Below are positions 59,737 through 64,000 of a DNA stretch of 64,000 nucleotides, one piece after another. A program made the position numbers and the translations under genes. Under the pieces are notes generated by a model, which worked only from the letters and a program-made list of their open reading frames with translations, did no database searches and had not been told where the DNA came from. Source of the stretch: CAYMFD01 sp964389475 (GTDB lineage Bacteria; Bacteroidota; Bacteroidia; Chitinophagales; Saprospiraceae); assembly GCA_964389475.1 (NCBI GenBank), contig CAYMFD010000004.1, forward strand, positions 4,794-68,793, in the 5' to 3' direction. Position 1 is the stretch's first letter. Every line of letters begins with the position of its first letter.

Positions 59737-60384
59737 ATGTACAAAATCTACGTAAACGGCACACGGCTTATACTCTGCAGTACCAAATCTGCAGATAAGC
59801 TCTATGCCAAAAGTGACCAAGTGATGGTGGTAAGGTACCCTGGTCATCGTCGATACCTGCTCAACTATATCGACATGATGGAGAAAAGCCCCAGGTGGAC
59901 TCACGTAGTGGTACACAGCGAAAATCTAGAAAAGCTACTAAAAGACTGGGATAAAATCTGCCCAACAGTCAAGGCGGCAGGCGGTCTAGTCGTTAACCCC
60001 AACAACGAAATCCTATTTATACACCGTCGCGGACACTGGGATCTACCAAAAGGTAAAATGGAGAAAGGCGAGACCAAGCGACAAACAGCCATCCGAGAAG
60101 TAATGGAGGAGACTGGAGCCAGCGGCCTACAGATAAAAGACAAGCTGGTAACTACTAAGCACCTATATAGAGGTAGAAGTGGCAAGCGTTTTGTCAAAAA
60201 ATCCTACTGGTACCTGATGACTGGACCACACCAAGACCTAGAAGCTCAAACCGAAGAAGATATCGTCGAAGCACGGTGGATGACGCTAAGTAAGTGGGAA
60301 AAAGAAACCATACCCACCTATGACAACATTAGACTAGTCATTCATGATGCGAAAAACGCAATGCCAGGTCTAGACAAGGCCTAG
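59737..60384 (+). CDS. Nudix hydrolase
   Basis: The 215-residue protein has a Bacteroidota-type N-terminal domain of about 85 residues (YVNGTRLILCSTKSADKLYA) before the Nudix fold. The Nudix box is complete from GKMEKGETKRQTAIREVMEE to TGA, near residues 108-130, with the Mg-binding REVMEE. GHWDLPKGK precedes it. The activity is hydrolysis of a nucleoside diphosphate linked to X. The substrate is not apparent. Its 3' end overlaps by 15 bases the end of a pseudogene running in the opposite direction. Confidence 0.92.
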   Translation: MYKIYVNGTRLILCSTKSADKLYAKSDQVMVVRYPGHRRYLLNYIDMMEKSPRWTHVVVHSENLEKLLKDWDKICPTVKAAGGLVVNPNNEILFIHRRGHWDLPKGKMEKGETKRQTAIREVMEETGASGLQIKDKLVTTKHLYRGRSGKRFVKKSYWYLMTGPHQDLEAQTEEDIVEARWMTLSKWEKETIPTYDNIRLVIHDAKNAMPGLDKA

Positions 60385-60788
60385 AAATGGTGTTTTCTTG
60401 ATCTTGTGATACCGTAGTGCAGCCGATACACTCGCGAAGGGTAACCTCTGGGGTGTAGCCGTAAGTGCTAGTGTGATAGCTCGACTGCCCTCGTAATTTA
60501 AGTCAGCACCAAATACATCTTTAAACGTACTCACTAGCAGGCTGGTACATTTAAAATATAAGGCACAGTGATCGGGGGCTTTAGACTTCTAGTCCATCCT
60601 CAGTGTACTTCAGTGCTTGGTGACGAAACTGGGTTCGCCCCACTTTAACGTCTCTTGCACAACACCATCATATGTTAAATCAGCAACTACATCATATACT
60701 AATCCCCGAAGTTGCCTCATACGCGGCATAATATGGTCAGGGTAGCTATCAAAAACACTATCGAAATCACTAGAGGTTTGTACTTCCA
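60370..60788 (-). pseudogene. DUF1801 (YdhG-like) pseudogene with two in-frame stops, 5' end in gap
   Basis: The minus-strand frame reads FDSYPDHIMPRMRQLRGLVY and QETLKWGEPSFVTKH, then TGA (60612-60610), then STLRMD, then TAG (60591-60589). It goes on in the same frame as KSKAPDHCALYFKCTSLLVS and finally YHKIKKTPFLGLV with a normal TAG at 60372-60370. This is the whole C-terminal part of a DUF1801 protein. Relatives have Gly at the TGA and Trp at the TAG, so single-base changes GGA to TGA and TGG to TAG fit. The start lies in the N gap. DUF1801 proteins are small frataxin-like proteins of uncertain function. Confidence 0.85.
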
Positions 60789-60888
60789 NNNNNNNNNNNN
60801 NNNNNNNNNNNNNNNNNNNNNNNNNNNNNNNNNNNNNNNNNNNNNNNNNNNNNNNNNNNNNNNNNNNNNNNNNNNNNNNNNNNNNNNN
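60789..60888. other. Assembly gap of exactly 100 N
   Basis: The flanks share no overlap that I can find, unlike gap 1. The true distance is unknown. It removes the start of the DUF1801 pseudogene and the start of the gene fragment to the right. Confidence 0.95.
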
Positions 60889-61298
60889 ACGATCCAGACA
60901 ATGGTGGCGACACCCTAAGATCAAGAGTTGTCCTTTACGCAGACTTTGCTGTTGAAATAGCGCAAAATTATCCAGCGTTTTCACCTTATACCTCAGCATA
61001 CGCTGTGAGTTGCGACCCAGGTTTCGTCAATAGTATGGACAAAACAACACTTTCGATTACTATGGATCAGACTTTCGATTTTGAAAATGCACCTCTTGCG
61101 CCTGGCTACAATATCTTGGAACTAGATACCATACTAACATCTACTTTCTTTGAAAGTGATTTTCAGATTCTTTTAGACGATGATTTTATGGAGAAGTCAA
61201 AATTTGAAGTAGGCCCCCACAACTTTTATCTCTACTGCCGTACCGACGACGGTATTGAAATACGCGATACGGTTACTGCATATTTTGATATCCAGTAG
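60889..61298 (+). CDS. 3' fragment of an unknown secreted or lipoprotein gene
   Basis: The frame is open from the gap edge (first full codon at 60891) to TAG at 61296-61298, about 135 residues. A GTG at 61005 would give a shorter protein, but open sequence continues upstream, so the true start is most likely in the gap. The sequence reads DPDNGGDTLRSRVVLYADFA, YAVSCDPGFVNSMDKTTLSI and ends TAYFDIQ. It is beta-rich, with a Cys-Asp-Pro-Gly motif. It resembles small Bacteroidota lipoproteins of the DUF5034 kind, but only weakly. I do not assign a family. Confidence 0.6.
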
Positions 61299-61633
61299 CA
61301 ATGCTCCTAATCGTAGTCAAGCAAATAGGATGGCAGATTAACGTAAGTTATATACGGTCAAGCATTCACTCTATATTGTAAAGAACTTTCCTACCTTGAT
61401 AGGCTGGGCTAGCAATAGTACCACTAGGCGGTTCAAACAAATAGAATATGGTTTACGACAAGTATATCCATTAAGGTGACTCCATCGATAGTCATCTATA
61501 GCATCGATTTGACTATGAGAAGTACGAGGCTTCAAATTGACATTGACCTACCACTAGACCCAAATACAATTGGCTATTAAGCTTGCTTTACATACTTTTA
61601 GGCAACTTAAAATTCTTGTCAAAAAAACATTTG
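61299..61633. other. Gene-poor stretch of about 335 bases
   Basis: I see no gene, RNA or strong hairpin here. A 50-codon open frame ending with TAA at 61578-61580 (late part: MRSTRLQIDIDLPLDPNTIG) has no good start and may be chance or a remnant. TACTTTTA near 61590, one base from TAnnTTTG, could be the -7 box for the GMC gene. Confidence 0.5.
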
Positions 61634-63352
61634 ATGCCATTATTTGACGAAAACAGTCCCTCTAACTATGACGCAATCGTAGTAGGTACGGGCATAAGCG
61701 GCGGCTGGGCTGCCAAAGAACTAACTGAAAAAGGCCTTAAAGTCTTGGTCCTAGATCGAGGTCGCAATGTCAAGCATATCGAGGACTACGATACCGCTAA
61801 TCTAGACCCTTGGGATCTACCAAATAACGATAAGCCATCCCAGGAGATGCTCAAGGACTACCCTAAGCAAAATCGCACGGGCTATACGACAAGACCTAGC
61901 CATGTGAAATGGTTCGTCAAGGATACGGAGCATCCGTACGATGAAAAGCCCAATACTAGATTTGACTGGATACGCGGTTACCAGGTAGGCGGCCGATCTA
62001 TTGTGTGGGGTCGTCAGAGTTACCGCCTATCGGATCTAGACTTCGAGGCAAACTCAAAAGACGGCGTCGGTGTGGACTGGCCTATCCGCTACAAGGATGT
62101 AGACAAGTGGTACAGCTATGTAGAGCGATTTGCGGGTATCAGTGGTCAGAAAGAAGGGCTGCCTCATCTACCCGATGGAGACTTTCTGCCGCCCATGGAA
62201 TTAAACGTGGTAGAAAAAGAGCTCCGCACTAGTATCAAAGAGACTTTTCCAGAAAGGACGTTGACCATAGGACGTACCGCCCACCTTACAGCTACTGGCG
62301 ACCAATTCAAAAATCGTAACCAGTGCCTATCACGTAATAGGTGTATGCGTGGCTGCCCGCTGGGTGCCTACTTCAGCAGTCTATCCTCTACCCTACCCGC
62401 CGCAGAGGCAACGGGCAACATGACCTTACGACCAGATTCTATCGTCACAGAGGTACTCTATGACAGCGATACAGGTAGGGCAACCGGCGTCAAGGTGGTA
62501 GACCGCTTGACCAAGGAGACCTACGAATATACTAGCAAGATCGTATTCCTCAATGCATCGGCTATAGCCAGTACAGCGATACTCATGCAGAGCAAGTCTG
62601 ATAGATTTCCTAATGGCATGGGTAACGACTCTGGTGAGCTAGGCCACAATATCATGGACCACCACTTTAGAGTAGTATCCTATGGTAGATGGGACGGTCA
62701 CAAAGACAAATACTACATGGGCAGGCGGGCGAATGGTTTTTACATCCCTCGATTTAGAAACCTCGGAGCATCTACCAAAATGAAGGACTTCATCCGCGGA
62801 TATGGTTTCCAAGGCAGTGCCTCACGAGAAAACTGGCAGGCTCAGATCGCCGAGATGAAAATCGGTGCAGCTCTCAAAGAGGATATGCAATACCCTGGTA
62901 CTTGGAGAGCTGGCATGAATGCATTCGGCGAGATACTACCCTACCACGATAATATGATGGAAATCAACAATGACAAAGTTGATGCTTGGGGTCAGCCTAC
63001 GATCACCTTCTCTACCACACTCCGAGAGAATGAAATGAACATGCGTAAGGATATGGCTATCACCGGTGCAGAAATGCTAGAAGCCGCAGGCTTTAAAGAT
63101 GTAGGCGTATCAGAAGATCCCTACGGCATAGGTCTAGGTATACACGAGATGGGTACCGCCCGTATGGGTCGCGACCCTAAAACGTCTGTCCTCAACCGAT
63201 GGAACCAGATACACAGTGTGCCCAATGTATTCGTCACAGATGGGGCTTGCATGACCAGTGCAGGCTGCCAAAATCCATCACTGACCTATATGGCACTCAC
63301 AGCGAGAGCTGCAGACTACGCCGTCAAAGAACTCAAAAAAGGCAACCTCTAA
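61634..63352 (+). CDS. GMC-family FAD oxidoreductase
   Basis: The 572-residue flavoprotein (start at the ATG at 61634; upstream codons lack a family match) oxidises sugars, alcohols or related compounds. The FAD-binding AIVVGTGISGGWAAKELTEK is at about 12-31. GGRSIVWGRQSYR lies near residue 119. A Cys-rich loop, NQCLSRNRCMRGCPLGAYF, is near residue 232. The C-terminal GMC signature EMGTARMGRDP near 507 is followed by NVFVTDGACMTSAGC. No signal peptide is seen. The next gene is a gluconate 2-dehydrogenase subunit 3-like protein, so the two probably form a membrane-associated dehydrogenase. A cytochrome partner is not visible within the window. Confidence 0.9.
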   Translation: MPLFDENSPSNYDAIVVGTGISGGWAAKELTEKGLKVLVLDRGRNVKHIEDYDTANLDPWDLPNNDKPSQEMLKDYPKQNRTGYTTRPSHVKWFVKDTEHPYDEKPNTRFDWIRGYQVGGRSIVWGRQSYRLSDLDFEANSKDGVGVDWPIRYKDVDKWYSYVERFAGISGQKEGLPHLPDGDFLPPMELNVVEKELRTSIKETFPERTLTIGRTAHLTATGDQFKNRNQCLSRNRCMRGCPLGAYFSSLSSTLPAAEATGNMTLRPDSIVTEVLYDSDTGRATGVKVVDRLTKETYEYTSKIVFLNASAIASTAILMQSKSDRFPNGMGNDSGELGHNIMDHHFRVVSYGRWDGHKDKYYMGRRANGFYIPRFRNLGASTKMKDFIRGYGFQGSASRENWQAQIAEMKIGAALKEDMQYPGTWRAGMNAFGEILPYHDNMMEINNDKVDAWGQPTITFSTTLRENEMNMRKDMAITGAEMLEAAGFKDVGVSEDPYGIGLGIHEMGTARMGRDPKTSVLNRWNQIHSVPNVFVTDGACMTSAGCQNPSLTYMALTARAADYAVKELKKGNL

Positions 63353-63363
63353 ACGTAGATATC

Positions 63364-63999
63364 ATGCAAAGAAGAAATGCACTCAAGACAATAAGCCTAG
63401 GCATGGGAGTAACCATGTCCGCAGGTGCCTTTACGCTGTTTCTACAAGGGTGTAAGGGAGAGGTAGGCGAGATGGTTGACTATGGCATATACGGTGACGC
63501 AACTGGTCAGCAGATGGTCCGACAGCTAGCCGATGCCATACTACCCGCTACCGATATACCATCCGCCAGTGAGGTAGGCGTGCTAGACTACATCAACAGT
63601 CTGGTGGGCAATGTCTACGACGAAAAGGCCCGCGCTAAATTTACCAAAGGGATGACGCTATGTAAAACCCACATTGAGACTGTCACGGGTTCTGCGCTAG
63701 ACAAACTAGACGATGGGCAGATCGCGAACTACCTCGAGGGCTTAATGGGAGCTAGTGCTGATGCGACGCAGTACCAAAAGATGCTAGCTCTATGTAGAAA
63801 GCAAGAGGACCAGGTGTCAGCTGGTGAACTTGACAATTACCACCTCCACGGATTTCTGCATGCCCTTAAGTCCATGACTGTCAATGGATACTGCCAGAGC
63901 GAACAGATCGGAGAAGAAATTTTACAATACCATCCAGTCCCTGGACCCTACAATGGTAATCTTGATTATAATGGGGAGAAGGTCTACTCTATGAATTAG
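63364..63999 (+). CDS. Gluconate 2-dehydrogenase subunit 3 family protein
   Basis: The ATG at 63364 gives 211 residues and a clear export signal, MQRRNALKTISLGMGVTMSA, with an RR pair of Tat type and a Cys in FLQGCKG that could be a lipobox. The mature part (LADAILPATDIPSASEVGVL, DYINSLVGNVYD) matches the small subunit of GMC-type dehydrogenases, which helps export or stability of the flavoprotein. It follows the GMC gene by 11 bases. The flavoprotein lacks its own signal peptide, so it may be exported by piggy-back on this Tat signal, as known for gluconate and fructose dehydrogenases. The stop is complete one base before the window end. Confidence 0.88.
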   Translation: MQRRNALKTISLGMGVTMSAGAFTLFLQGCKGEVGEMVDYGIYGDATGQQMVRQLADAILPATDIPSASEVGVLDYINSLVGNVYDEKARAKFTKGMTLCKTHIETVTGSALDKLDDGQIANYLEGLMGASADATQYQKMLALCRKQEDQVSAGELDNYHLHGFLHALKSMTVNGYCQSEQIGEEILQYHPVPGPYNGNLDYNGEKVYSMN

Positions 64000-64000
64000 G

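Noticed and set aside
60589..60612. Recoding of TGA and TAG (readthrough) in the DUF1801 gene
   Set aside because: Other genes use both codons as ordinary stops, and two different stops are involved in one gene. A pseudogene is simpler.
63199..63363. Earlier start for the subunit 3 gene at 63199
   Set aside because: It would overlap the GMC gene by over 150 bases in another frame. The ATG at 63364 begins a clear export signal.
1..64000. tRNA, rRNA, CRISPR arrays and insertion sequences
   Set aside because: Reading the intergenic regions by eye showed no cloverleaf-like sequence, no spaced short repeats and no transposase gene. A covariance-model scan could still find a small RNA.

Overview
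The window looks like a draft scaffold from a marine-type member of the Bacteroidota, most likely the Saprospiria (Lewinella or Saprospiraceae relatives). This placement is inferred. The evidence is several very large secreted proteins carrying C-terminal sorting domains of the type IX secretion system (T9SS), Bacteroidota-only families (DUF3276/PUR, DUF5683, gliding-motility C-terminal domains), promoters of the TTTG / TAnnTTTG class, and weak ribosome binding sites. Two runs of exactly 100 N (52426-52525 and 60789-60888) mark scaffold joins. The first is an unmerged 55-bp contig overlap that breaks a gene artificially.

Layout. 1-4740: a minus-strand housekeeping run, pheT - class II aldolase - gcvT. 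4931-9583: two small lipoproteins with overlapping ends, a secreted M43 metalloprotease with SprB repeats, and a CHAP-domain cysteine amidase. 9860-37426: the accessory part of the window, with four giant or large secreted proteins (3699, about 1437, about 1077 and 1788 residues) built from SdrD-B, DUF11, HYR, dockerin, PKD, SprB, Ig-like and proprotein-convertase P domains, all with T9SS or gliding-motility C-termini. Between them sit a lycopene cyclase, a DUF5683 protein, a small beta-barrel-like protein and cytidylate kinase. 37580-42206: a two-gene coiled-coil module (a PspA/ESCRT-III-like protein with two membrane segments, and a coiled-coil partner), then gpsA and yidC. 42333-45533: an LRR-like secreted protein, a small Cys-rich secreted protein whose signal peptide seems broken by one base, and a thiolase. 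45775-52096: a TPR/TonB-C protein, a PUR-family regulator, an MsbA-like ABC exporter, and an overlapping operon of an unknown secreted protein, miaE and aroC.

52337-61298: a DUF547/beta-barrel protein (reconstructed across gap 1), two small membrane proteins, a periplasmic penicillin-acylase-family hydrolase, a VanZ-like protein, an M42 aminopeptidase, pyrE, a Nudix hydrolase, a DUF1801 pseudogene with two in-frame nonsense codons, and a gene fragment beside gap 2. 61634-63999: a GMC oxidoreductase and its gluconate-2-dehydrogenase subunit-3-like partner.

How the genes work together: the surface proteins and secreted metalloproteases would all leave the cell through one T9SS, whose machinery is not in this window. 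YidC, the PspA-like module and the lipoproteins belong to envelope biogenesis and upkeep. The rest is core metabolism (one-carbon, glycolysis, tRNA charging and modification, chorismate, pyrimidines, glycerolipid). The best candidate for an undescribed system is the pair at 37580-39207. I see no mobile elements, tRNA/rRNA genes, CRISPR arrays or classical defence genes.
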